A stretch of DNA of 36,294 bases from Chloroflexota bacterium (lineage in GTDB: Bacteria; Chloroflexota; Dehalococcoidia; SZUA-161; SpSt-899). The notes below the pieces were generated by a model. That model had not been told where the DNA came from. It saw nothing but the letters and a program-made list of their open reading frames with translations, and ran no database searches. The DNA is taken from the NCBI GenBank assembly GCA_013203045.1, contig JABMQN010000136.1, forward strand, positions 1 through 36,294, read 5' to 3'. Made by a program: the position numbers and the translations under genes. Positions 25,358 through 32,725 of this stretch are shown piece by piece; the stretch's first letter is position 1, and every line of letters begins with the position of its first letter.

Positions 25358-26451
25358 ATCCCTTTTATTTCTCGTACTGCAACGTAATTCATGGCGCCTA
25401 ATTGATTTACCATACCTTTAAGTTCCATCATTGTCAAGGCGCTGCTTACAGTGGAAATAGGAAGGGATGAAGAGCGACATAATTCGTCGATATGTACCGG
25501 TCCCTCTGATAGATGCTTTAACAGCACGGACTCAACATCGTTCTCGGGAAGAAGCTCGGTCAATTCCAGTTGTTGGGGAATTGTGCTCAAATTCAGTTCT
25601 TCCAGAATATCAGCTACATCAAGTACTGTTTTTGCGCCGTCATGGATCAGGAGGTTACTACCTTTGCTTGTTGCTGAGAGAATACTGCCAGGTACAGCAA
25701 ATACCTCACGATCTTGTTCCAATGCCATTCTAGCGGTGATCAGAGCCCCGCTTTTCTCGGTTGCTTCAATCACCAGTGTTCCCAGACTGAGCCCACTCAT
25801 AATGCGGTTGCGCCTGGGAAAGTGTTCTGGTTTCGGTTTGGTTCCTAATGGATAATCACTAACAAGTACTCCGTGCTCTATGATTTCCTGGGACAGTCCC
25901 TGATTCTCTGCAGGATAGACAATATCCAATCCGGATGCCAATACCGCTATGGTTTTGCCATCGGTAGCCAGCGCTGTTCTGTGAGCGACCGTATCGATTC
26001 CTCGGGCCAGCCCGCTTACGATTGCCACCTTGTTTCTCACGAGATCGGTCACCAGTCGCTCTGTTACCTCTCGTCCATATGATGTTGCACGCCGTGAGCC
26101 AACCACTGCGAGAGACCATTTCTTGTCGGGCATGAGCACTCCGCGCACGTAGAGCACTGGTGGGGCGTCATAGATTTCTTTGAGCCTTGCAGGATACGCG
26201 GCATCATCTTGAATTAAAACTTTGACCTTATATCGATCGAGTTTTTCCATCTCGGAATCGAGATCTATAGCAGGTCGCCGATGCACGATGGCTTGAACCG
26301 ACTTGGGTTCAAGACCAGCAGCTTTGAGTTCAGCTGCATCAGCGTCCCAAGCCTCCTGCAAATCACCGAAATACTCGAGGAGTCGGCCGAACTTGGCTCG
26401 GCCTATACCCGGAATAACATTGAATCCAACCCAATATTTAATCTTGGACAT
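25354..26451 (-). CDS. dprA: DNA-processing protein DprA
   Basis: Loads RecA on incoming single-stranded DNA in natural transformation. The 365-residue chain has an N-terminal helix-hairpin-helix-like part (FNVIPGIGRAKFGRLL), the Rossmann domain with VVGSRRATSYG, SGLARGIDTVAHR, GLDIVYPAEN and PRRNRIMSGLS, and a C-terminal winged helix (about 300-360). It is immediately followed by topA with overlap, and starts 53 bp after the DUF5343 gene. No other competence genes are in view. Confidence 0.96.
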   Translation of the reverse strand: MSKIKYWVGFNVIPGIGRAKFGRLLEYFGDLQEAWDADAAELKAAGLEPKSVQAIVHRRPAIDLDSEMEKLDRYKVKVLIQDDAAYPARLKEIYDAPPVLYVRGVLMPDKKWSLAVVGSRRATSYGREVTERLVTDLVRNKVAIVSGLARGIDTVAHRTALATDGKTIAVLASGLDIVYPAENQGLSQEIIEHGVLVSDYPLGTKPKPEHFPRRNRIMSGLSLGTLVIEATEKSGALITARMALEQDREVFAVPGSILSATSKGSNLLIHDGAKTVLDVADILEELNLSTIPQQLELTELLPENDVESVLLKHLSEGPVHIDELCRSSSLPISTVSSALTMMELKGMVNQLGAMNYVAVREIKGI

Positions 26452-26504
26452 TGTCGTTCTCTCGGGAAAACCAGGTGCGGAAGGGGAGTGTGGTTACGTG
26501 GAGG

Positions 26505-27164
26505 TCAATCTTCGTTGGCCTTGGCCAGGGCCGTTTTCAGCTTCTTGAAGAACTGGGCAAGCTGATCTGTATCCATTGCTGCCATTTCAGGTGTCAATGC
26601 CAGGATCAGTGGAAACTGGTTTGGCATGACTGTTTGAATTTGCCCATGTCCCAAGTCCTGCTTCCGGCTGCCATTCGGGCTTTTAATTGATCCGTTTGAC
26701 GGTTTTTCATTGCCGTTGAATCCGAGATCGATTTCAGCGAGCTGGCAGAGTTGTATAAAGAAGCGAGTTGTTTTAGCGGCCATCTCGGTTCCAAGGTAAT
26801 GTTCGGTGACAAAGTGGTTATAGATGTCATCATGAGAATATTTACTACCATCGAATCGATGAAAAAGATCTTTATATGCGGTTCGAATTATGTCCTGTAG
26901 TGCGGAGGTAAAAGGAGCCCCCTTTGTTTTCAGAAGACGGCTATTATCTGTAGGTTTCCCATCCTCATCGATGATTCCCAAGAACCTGAGAGCTCCGATG
27001 ACTTTGTATTCATTTCCAGGAGCTATTTTATTCAGACGAAGGAAACTACCGTCAACTTTAGCAGGAGTGCTTTTGCGCATCAGCTGCAATGCTTGCATCA
27101 TACCTTTTGTCGGCCCGTATGGTAGAGTCAGTCCCTGATCGACGTTTTTTGATGCTTCTGACAC
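26505..27164 (-). CDS. DUF5343-family protein
   Basis: A 219-residue protein with no signal peptide or membrane helix. LPYGPTKGMMQALQLMRK, KIAPGNEYKVIGALRFLGIIDEDGKPT and the later AYKDLFHRFDG stretch match my memory of DUF5343, a family of unknown biochemical role whose fold suggests a winged-helix-like N terminus; this assignment is from recall, not search. GTG start at 27164 with GGAGAG 8 nt upstream. It is the first gene of the long minus-strand run and its promoter region holds the repeated GGACT/AGTCC motif, so it could be an autoregulated DNA-binding protein. The C-terminal third is Asn/Gly/Lys-rich then acidic helical. Confidence 0.75.
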   Translation of the reverse strand: MSEASKNVDQGLTLPYGPTKGMMQALQLMRKSTPAKVDGSFLRLNKIAPGNEYKVIGALRFLGIIDEDGKPTDNSRLLKTKGAPFTSALQDIIRTAYKDLFHRFDGSKYSHDDIYNHFVTEHYLGTEMAAKTTRFFIQLCQLAEIDLGFNGNEKPSNGSIKSPNGSRKQDLGHGQIQTVMPNQFPLILALTPEMAAMDTDQLAQFFKKLKTALAKANED

Positions 27165-27177
27165 GCGTTTTCTCTCC

Positions 27178-27403
27178 AGTCCGTACTTACAGTAGTCCGT
27201 GTAGCCGAAAGTATAGCATCGTAAATTTGGACTGTCAACCAGTCCTGTGGTCAGTTGTTAAGTGCGGACTGCACATTTAGTAAAGGTAATACATATAAAA
27301 TTATTGTGAAACTTTTGATACAGTCCGTCCAGGATAATGGGTATTTAGTCCGCAGTAGAGCTGGCCGTTCGTGCTGGAGGTGCCGGTGAGGATTGTGCGG
27401 ACT
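27178..27403. repeat. Cluster of eight GGACT/AGTCC motifs over a promoter
   Basis: The 5-mer occurs at 27178, 27194, 27229, 27241, 27266, 27322, 27347 and 27399, in both orientations, usually as CGGACT/AGTCCG. About 0.4 would be expected by chance in 226 bp. The pair at 27229-27245 (GGACTG-TCAAC-CAGTCC) is an inverted repeat across the -35 box of the DUF5343 promoter; the copy at 27266 is itself in GTGCGGACTGCAC. Two copies lie just downstream of the predicted start site. This fills the whole 271-bp gap between genes. Confidence 0.6.
27210..27238 (-). promoter_or_regulatory. Strong promoter of the DUF5343-dprA-topA run
   Basis: Minus strand: perfect TTGACA (27238-27233), a 17-nt spacer and TATACT (27215-27210). 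Start near 27203, giving a leader of about 40 nt to the GTG at 27164. The -35 is embedded in the GGACTG/CAGTCC inverted repeat. Confidence 0.7.
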
Positions 27404-27435
27404 GCTGTTTTGGGCTATTGTACAGCGGATAATTC

Positions 27436-28554
27436 TCAATTAATGATGTCGAGGGCCATAGTAGATATTAGCCTCGCAATAGCTGGTGAAGCGGTTAGTC
27501 CCGGGGATTCGATACCGACCAAATTGATCAGGCCATAAAGGCCTGCCTGATCCTCATGTTCAATGACAAAATCGCGAAACATTTCACCAGGAGCCTGCAA
27601 TTTGGGACGTATGCCCGCAAAATCGGGCTGGAGATCGTTTGAATCGATGAATGGGAGCAAACGCTTAGCGGATTCAAAAAACGCTTCCTTTTGGGCATTG
27701 TCGACCTTATAGTCGATTGTATCAACATAACGCGCATTGGGACCGAGGCGCATCATACCATCCAATGACAGGACTACGTGAACTCCCAGGCTCGCTTGCT
27801 CCGGTGTGGGATAGACCAGCCTGTTGACACTGCCCCGATGTCTCGGACTCAGGCTGAAGTATTCACCTTTGCAATAATGGATACGGTATTCTTCATTCTC
27901 GATCCCGGCCAGTCGGGCGATTTTATCGGAATTAAGACCAGCACAGTTTATCACTACCTGCGCAGAGAGTTCAGATATCCCTTCCCAATCACGGACGCTG
28001 ACTTTCCATCCATCACTTGTTTTATCCAACCCTACTACTTCAGACTCAAAAAGGAATTCTGTGCCGTGTTCAACTGATTTTTTGTGAAAAAACTGCATCA
28101 GTGAGTGGGTATCGATAATCCCGGTGGAAGGGGAAAGAATCCCGGCCCTGCCCTCGACATTGGGCTCCAATCTCTTGATATCAGCTTGTGAAAGAAGCTC
28201 CAGATCATTGACGCCGTTCTTTGCCGCCTGTTCATAAATTTTCTCCAGCCAAGGGATTTCCTCCTCGCTGACGGCCAGAATAATTTTCCCCAGCTTCTTG
28301 TGAGGAATATCGTGTTTTTGGCATAGTTCATAGAGCAGTCGATTGCCTTCAACGCAAAGCTTTGATTTAAGGGAATCTTCCGGATAGTATATCCCTGCAT
28401 GGATTACCTCGCTGTTTCGACTGCTGGTTTCCTGCCCAAAGGTGCTGTTGCGTTCAAAGACAAAGACACTTCTGCCTTGTTCTGCAACTTCGGCGGCTAT
28501 GGCCAGGCCAACAACCCCAGCCCCAATAATTACTACGTCAACTTCGATTGCCAT
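27436..28554 (-). CDS. FAD-dependent oxidoreductase, L-2-hydroxyglutarate oxidase (LhgO)-like
   Basis: A DAO-fold flavoprotein of 372 residues. The ATG at 28554 is chosen because the FAD-binding VVIIGAGVVGLAIAAE (GxGxxG at 11-16) should be near the N terminus and GAGAG stands 8 nt upstream; an ATG six codons earlier is possible. FERNSTFGQETSSRNSEVIHAG and the C-terminal GLINLVGIESPGLTASPAIA are hallmarks of the LhgO/YgaF group, which oxidises L-2-hydroxyglutarate to 2-oxoglutarate; glycerol-3-phosphate dehydrogenase relatives look similar. Neighbourhood with an NrpR-like 2-oxoglutarate sensor and a GOGAT-like enzyme fits, but is circumstantial. A hairpin separates it from the upstream gene. 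Confidence 0.85.
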   Translation of the reverse strand: MAIEVDVVIIGAGVVGLAIAAEVAEQGRSVFVFERNSTFGQETSSRNSEVIHAGIYYPEDSLKSKLCVEGNRLLYELCQKHDIPHKKLGKIILAVSEEEIPWLEKIYEQAAKNGVNDLELLSQADIKRLEPNVEGRAGILSPSTGIIDTHSLMQFFHKKSVEHGTEFLFESEVVGLDKTSDGWKVSVRDWEGISELSAQVVINCAGLNSDKIARLAGIENEEYRIHYCKGEYFSLSPRHRGSVNRLVYPTPEQASLGVHVVLSLDGMMRLGPNARYVDTIDYKVDNAQKEAFFESAKRLLPFIDSNDLQPDFAGIRPKLQAPGEMFRDFVIEHEDQAGLYGLINLVGIESPGLTASPAIARLISTMALDIIN

Positions 28555-28581
28555 TTGCGGTCTCTCTAACATTATATAACA

Positions 28582-28611
28582 GGACGGGCTCCGATTTCCC
28601 GGAGCCCGCCC
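28582..28611 (-). terminator. GC-rich hairpin after the glutamate-synthase-like gene
   Basis: A 9-bp perfect stem CGGGCTCCG/CGGAGCCCG, a 6-nt loop, an A-C mismatch and two more G-C pairs. It starts 28 bp past the stop of the upstream minus-strand gene. The T-run is poor (TGTTAT), so it may be a partial terminator or an mRNA 3' stabiliser. Confidence 0.55.
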
Positions 28612-28638
28612 GTAGACTAGTCACTTGTGAATAGATTA

Positions 28639-30231
28639 TTAGCCGTTGAGAATCTTCAGGGCCTCATCACGAGAATGCTCCATGAGGTACGGGATACCTG
28701 TAACCTTGGCACATTCATCGGTCAGAGACATCAGGTCCTTTCTGGCAACAGCGGGCAGGCTGAAACAGCGGGCACCGGCCATTAATTGCTGCAGCCCAAC
28801 GGTCAGTTTCTGAGCATAACTGTACATGCCAATAGCACCCAGTGGGATACTCTTGATCTCGCTGGAACCAACTAGATCTTTCACATCTTCGTAGTTGACA
28901 AAGATTTCTTCAACGGTCGAACCGAACCGACCGACAGTGTTCGGCAACTTGCCGTCTTTCATCCACTGATCGATGTTCTTGCCGACCATGCCCGGGATCA
29001 TCATCGCCCGGCCCATGCAAACGGCCTTTACGTACGGAGCACCGAGAGCCAGTGCCTTGAAAATACCGTCTTCACTTGAGAAACCACCTGCAAAAGCAAG
29101 GTCAGGTACGCGCTCGCCCTTGTCATCCACGATCTTGGCGAATTCGTACGCTGCCGCATGCAGATAGATACTGGGCATACCCCACTCTTCCATCATGCGC
29201 CACGGGCTCATACCGGTTCCTCCGGGAGCGCCATCGATGGTCAGCAGGTCAATCTTAGCCTTCGAGCACCACTTGATGGCCATAGCCAACTCTCGCAGAC
29301 CATAGGCACCGGTTTTAAGGGTAACGCGTTTGAAGCCAAGGTCACGCAGGCGCTGGACTTCAGCGTAGAAGCCTTCCTCATCAATGAAGCCAAGTCGGCT
29401 GTGACGCTCGAATTCTTTGATAGCGCCGCTCTTGTAGGCTGCCTGGTTGATCGGGTCAGATGGGTCGGGAGTAACGATATAACCACGTTTCTGAAGTTCG
29501 AGAGCGCGTTCCAGACTATTGACTTTGATCTCGCCGCCAATACACTTGGCGCCCTGTCCCCACTTGAGCTCAATGGTGTCAAGTCCATGTTTCTTGGAAA
29601 CATATTCGGCCACACCTAGTCGAGTATCCTCGACGTTCATTTGGACGAGGATTTCACCATAACCCTGATGATACCTTCGATACTGCTCGATTCTACGATC
29701 CATATCCGGGGAAAGGGTAATTTTACCATTAGAATCTAGTTCAAGTTGCGGATCAATGCCGCATACGTTTTCACCGCACACACAGGTGATACCAGATATG
29801 GCTGCACCCACAGCGAAATGGTCCCAGTTTTTGCGGGCGATCTCAGTAGAACCCAGGGCACCAGTGAAGACCGGGGTCTTCATCTTAACTTTGATGTCCC
29901 AGCCATAATCTGTTTCTGTATTCACCGAAGGGAAAGTGGCAGTATCAGGATCACCGGTAACTCCAGCGGGCAGCCCTTCAGCACCCAGAGCATATCCCTG
30001 GATATTGAGATGAGAGTAATCGATGGGATAATCCTTGTCTCCACCGGCAGTAATATCGCCAAATGGGCCCGGATAAATCAACTCCCTGCCGCGAAATGTT
30101 GCCTTGAACACCTCGCAGTTACCAGTACATCCGTCAATGCAGCGGGTGCACAGACCACTCATAGGTACAACGCTCTTGGAGCGATTGGCAGTCATGGTGG
30201 CATCGTTTGAATTTGGTCTTTGAAGATTCAT
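28639..30231 (-). CDS. FMN-binding glutamate synthase-family protein
   Basis: A 530-residue flavoenzyme of the GOGAT central/FMN domain class, lacking the glutaminase domain. The FMN barrel is shown by ELKWGQGAKCIGGEIK, VTLKTGAYG, the hallmark TIDGAPGGTGMSP and FAGGFSSEDGIFKALALGA. The N terminus has a cysteine cluster Cys28-x2-Cys31-x3-Cys35-x3-Cys39 (GLCTRCIDGCTGNCEVF), which looks like an iron-sulfur site, and a second group CVCGENVCG near residue 150. Related stand-alone proteins occur in archaea and anaerobic bacteria and may take electrons from ferredoxin. Start ATG 30231 with GGGGGAAG 5 nt upstream. It follows the NrpR-like regulator gene by 15 bp, so regulator and enzyme are probably co-transcribed. 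Confidence 0.88.
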   Translation of the reverse strand: MNLQRPNSNDATMTANRSKSVVPMSGLCTRCIDGCTGNCEVFKATFRGRELIYPGPFGDITAGGDKDYPIDYSHLNIQGYALGAEGLPAGVTGDPDTATFPSVNTETDYGWDIKVKMKTPVFTGALGSTEIARKNWDHFAVGAAISGITCVCGENVCGIDPQLELDSNGKITLSPDMDRRIEQYRRYHQGYGEILVQMNVEDTRLGVAEYVSKKHGLDTIELKWGQGAKCIGGEIKVNSLERALELQKRGYIVTPDPSDPINQAAYKSGAIKEFERHSRLGFIDEEGFYAEVQRLRDLGFKRVTLKTGAYGLRELAMAIKWCSKAKIDLLTIDGAPGGTGMSPWRMMEEWGMPSIYLHAAAYEFAKIVDDKGERVPDLAFAGGFSSEDGIFKALALGAPYVKAVCMGRAMMIPGMVGKNIDQWMKDGKLPNTVGRFGSTVEEIFVNYEDVKDLVGSSEIKSIPLGAIGMYSYAQKLTVGLQQLMAGARCFSLPAVARKDLMSLTDECAKVTGIPYLMEHSRDEALKILNG

Positions 30232-30246
30232 TCTTCCCCCTTTGTT

Positions 30247-31257
30247 TTATTTTTCTCTGTTAAGCAGGTCATCAAATCTGATCAGATTCTCATAATCTAT
30301 GATGGCGCTCATAGCCTGATTATCGGCTTCAAATCCGGCTTCTTCGGCAGCGGCTACAGGGTTCATGCCGCCAACTAAAATCATCCCGATCTTGTTAAGT
30401 TCCACCGGTATCTGGCAAATCGGCTCGCTGGTATTGCCCATCAGGAACAATCCTCCCAGACCAGATTCCCTGAGTCCCTCAACCGTCTCTTCGACTATGG
30501 GACGGCAAATAGCCGGAACCTCCCGGAAATTGGAAAGAACCTTGCCGTTTCCCAGCCTGGCCGCCTTCCGGACCGAAGTCATTTTGCCTCGGATGAATAC
30601 TTCAGAAGGGTCAAGTGAAGAACCGGAATAATGGATGAGTTCCACGAACCTCAGCGGCCGCTTGTTTTTAATTTGGAGGATACCGCCAAAACGGGAATCC
30701 ATGGGAATGCCGGCCTTGAGCAGTACTCCGTTGATCAGCACACTGCAAATCGTAGCCAACCCGACTTTCCCTTCAGGTATGGTAATCTCTCCCAGTTTCT
30801 CCCCTTCATGAGCCACCGCCACCATATGTCCGGCGCAAAGCCCGGCTTTGAAAGCGACGCTCATCGCATCCACTGCTTTGCTGAATTTTCCTTTGTGGAA
30901 GAATGATATATTGACCGGAACCGAACCTGACTGAGTTTTCCAGTCAAAGGTAGTCTGGAAAGCCTGCATTTCGATTTTGGAAAGTACCAGCCCCACTTTA
31001 TCCTGCACCAGGGCGCTTTTGAGTTCTTCGATTCCCAGCTCGGTGATCACTCGGCCATCGCGTCCTTCAAGTGAAGTAAGCCCGCGCTCATCCATCAGCT
31101 TAAGATGATAGCGGACTGCCCTCTCCGTAAGTTCAATGCCAAAATACTGCAACCTTCTAGCCACAATTCTGGCGCCTACAGGATCCTGAGATTCGCTGAC
31201 AATCCTTAAAATTGAGAGAACTTTCCGTTCAACTTCGTGAGTTTCCGAGCCAATCAC
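30247..31257 (-). CDS. NrpR-like nitrogen regulator (HTH plus DUF128)
   Basis: A transcriptional repressor of 336 residues. The N-terminal winged helix (ERKVLSILRIVSESQDPVGARIVARRL to about residue 70) is followed by one NrpR/DUF128 domain (from about 85: GLVLSKIEMQAFQTTFDWKTQSG, AGLCAGHMVAVAHEGE, GLATICSVLINGVLLKAGIP, GGILQI). In methanogens NrpR binds GGAA-N6-TTCC operators and is released by 2-oxoglutarate during nitrogen starvation. Here a single sensing domain is fused to the HTH, as in NrpRI of Methanosarcina. GTG start at 31257 with GGGAGGAT 10 nt upstream. Next gene is GOGAT-like, so control of ammonium assimilation is likely. No GGAA-N6-TTCC site was seen in either adjoining gap. Confidence 0.88.
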   Translation of the reverse strand: MIGSETHEVERKVLSILRIVSESQDPVGARIVARRLQYFGIELTERAVRYHLKLMDERGLTSLEGRDGRVITELGIEELKSALVQDKVGLVLSKIEMQAFQTTFDWKTQSGSVPVNISFFHKGKFSKAVDAMSVAFKAGLCAGHMVAVAHEGEKLGEITIPEGKVGLATICSVLINGVLLKAGIPMDSRFGGILQIKNKRPLRFVELIHYSGSSLDPSEVFIRGKMTSVRKAARLGNGKVLSNFREVPAICRPIVEETVEGLRESGLGGLFLMGNTSEPICQIPVELNKIGMILVGGMNPVAAAEEAGFEADNQAMSAIIDYENLIRFDDLLNREK

Positions 31258-31283
31258 AGTGGTGTATCCTCCCTCTGGTATGG

Positions 31284-31312
31284 GCAGTAGGCAACTGTTT
31301 ACCGACTGTCAA
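31284..31312 (-). promoter_or_regulatory. Possible promoter of the nrpR-like gene
   Basis: Minus strand: perfect TTGACA (31312-31307), a 17-nt spacer and a weak TACTGC (31289-31284), 27 bp before the GTG start. A weak -10 is compatible with an activator-dependent or low-level promoter. Confidence 0.35.
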
Positions 31313-31421
31313 CCATTACCCATGATACACAACCCAAAAAGGTTTGTAAAGAGGGTGGATTTAATCTATGGCAAGGCAATCGCGTATCTCAATTGAGCAA
31401 AGGCTTAAAGATGGATATGTC

Positions 31422-31601
31422 ATTCCGGGCCATGCAGGCTGTGTCACAATGTCTTCGCGAGGAGCCACAGTCGACGTGGCGATCTCCCAAATCCCCCTCT
31501 TTCCCCCTTTCGTAAAGGGGGATGAAAGGGGGATTTACTCGCAATGACATGGCAAAATCGGTGGTGATTTAGATTATGACACAGTCTGCTTGACCAGGAA
31601 T
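31422..31601. mobile_element. MITE-like palindromic element, 180 bp
   Basis: Terminal inverted repeats of 29 bp, 31422-31450 and 31573-31601, agree at 24 of 29 positions and share the core CTGTGTCA. Two further nested pairs are present: ATGTC-TTCGCGAG against the inverse of CTCGCAATGACAT, and AAATCCCCCTCTTTCCCCC against AAAGGGGGATGAAAGGGGG, around a central CG. The left arm also contains GCGAGGAGCC and CGTGGCGATCTC, words typical of dispersed bacterial repeats. No transposase is encoded. It fills most of the 362-bp gap between the nrpR and GAF-LuxR genes. No clear target duplication was found. Confidence 0.7.
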
Positions 31602-31619
31602 CCAGACCAGCCTCAATTT

Positions 31620-32609
31620 CTACTTTCCTTCCCACATGCTCAATTGCAGGAAGGTCGCCAGATTAACATCCTGATTGGTGATATTGAGTTTTCGTCGAAT
31701 CTTTTCCCGATGGCGATTGATGGTGGCCGCAGATACGCTCCGAGCTTCCGCGATTTCTTTGGTCTGCATTCCGTTGCGAATCATATTGCAGATGCCGATT
31801 TCTGTTGGAGTCATTGACTGATATGAACGGGACAATTGATTGATGAATGGTGAGGTGATTTCCTCAAGATTAGTCTGGAGTATTTCCCCATATTTTTTCT
31901 GAGCTGGGGATAGTTGCATGGACAAGGCTTGCAGGGTCGGCATCAAGATTTTTTCAACGTTCATATTGATGTCCCGGTAGATTTCCTGTTTCTCTTGCTC
32001 GATCCGGGCCAGGACTATTCTCATCGCCGTGTTCGATTCCTGTAAGGCCTCGCGCTCCAATGTCAATTGACGGTTGGTCTCCTGCAACTCCAAGTCTGAT
32101 GATATCCGGGTGGCAATGGTGCCGATCTGCTCGGCCACCGCGTCCAGAAGAGCTCGCTCTTCTTCCAGAAAAGGACCTTCATCGGCCGGAAGGCATTCTT
32201 CCAGGTAAAAAATCCCAACCTCACCTACTGCCTCATGGTACATGTAGATCCGTGACGACTGTCTCCAGTTAGTCACCTTAAATCTATCGCTGGTGTAGGT
32301 TTTCCCCTTATGAATGATTCGGGCGCAGGTAATCTCGGGATATTGCCATGAATGGGGCAAAAAGTTGACAATCTCCTCCAGAAGATTATCCAGAGAATAG
32401 AGATTACGCTCAGCTAGTTGCGAAACCCCGTAAAGGCAGTTTAATTCCTTGATACGTTCTCTCAGCGCGGACTCTATTTTATCGGGTTCGATTTCGGTAG
32501 GAAACGGGATTCGCCACAAAAGAGCCAGCTCTTTCGATGGAAAAGATACCGGGTGACTGTCGGTTCGAGACGGAGTATTTTCTTTATTTCCCATTGAATC
32601 ATAACTCAT
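31620..32609 (-). CDS. GAF-coiled coil-LuxR-type transcriptional regulator
   Basis: A 329-residue cytosolic regulator. Residues about 55-175 look like a GAF sensor (ELNCLYGVSQLAERN, FLPHSWQYPEITCARIIHKG), a type usually found in sensor kinases; 175-225 is a coiled coil; the C terminus is a LuxR helix-turn-helix (LTPTEIGI-like SMTPTEIGICNMIRNGMQTKEIAEARSVS and TINRHREKIRRKL). No receiver or kinase domain is fused, so the GAF probably senses a small ligand or redox state directly. The ATG at 32609 has AGG 6 nt upstream and lies inside a perfect palindrome; ATG 32594 lacks a ribosome site. It is divergent from the NADH-module genes, which it may control. Confidence 0.88.
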   Translation of the reverse strand: MSYDSMGNKENTPSRTDSHPVSFPSKELALLWRIPFPTEIEPDKIESALRERIKELNCLYGVSQLAERNLYSLDNLLEEIVNFLPHSWQYPEITCARIIHKGKTYTSDRFKVTNWRQSSRIYMYHEAVGEVGIFYLEECLPADEGPFLEEERALLDAVAEQIGTIATRISSDLELQETNRQLTLEREALQESNTAMRIVLARIEQEKQEIYRDINMNVEKILMPTLQALSMQLSPAQKKYGEILQTNLEEITSPFINQLSRSYQSMTPTEIGICNMIRNGMQTKEIAEARSVSAATINRHREKIRRKLNITNQDVNLATFLQLSMWEGK

Positions 32610-32637
32610 AATGCCTATTTATTATAGGCATTATGAG
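32605..32637. promoter_or_regulatory. Perfect 14-bp palindrome over the regulator start codon
   Basis: CTCATAATGCCTAT (32605-32618) and its exact complement ATAGGCATTATGAG (32624-32637) flank a 5-nt loop. The left arm contains the start codon of the GAF-LuxR gene and its ribosome site is in the stem. It also sits in the divergent gap shared with the NADH-module operon. It could be a protein-binding operator for autoregulation or an mRNA hairpin that blocks initiation. Confidence 0.7.
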
Positions 32638-32668
32638 TGCATTTATTCAGTATTTACGGCACTGATCC

Positions 32669-32694
32669 TATCAAGTATTTTAAGAAATATCAAG
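32669..32694 (+). repeat. Direct repeat TATCAAG upstream of the NADH module
   Basis: TATCAAG occurs at 32669-32675 and 32688-32694, a 19-bp period close to two helix turns, 32 bp before the nuoE-like ATG. It may be an activator site; no consensus promoter was recognised here. Confidence 0.3.
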
Positions 32695-32725
32695 CGTAGT
32701 CTCTACCATTTATAAGGAGGTCAAT

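Noticed and set aside
27178-27403. Considered as a CRISPR array or iteron origin.
   Set aside because: The shared unit is only 5-7 bp, in both orientations and irregularly spaced; no cas, rep or par gene is near.
31258-31340. Looked for the NrpR operator GGAA-N6-TTCC upstream of the nrpR-like gene.
   Set aside because: No match seen; a loose inverted pair GTGTATC/GATACAC is 60 bp apart and not convincing.
31368-31547. A 59-codon plus-strand frame beginning MARQSRISIEQRL behind AGAGGGTGG, faintly like the start of a REP-associated (Y1) transposase.
   Set aside because: Two thirds of it lies inside the palindromic element and translates GC-rich repeats; only about 18 residues are outside, too few to call a remnant.
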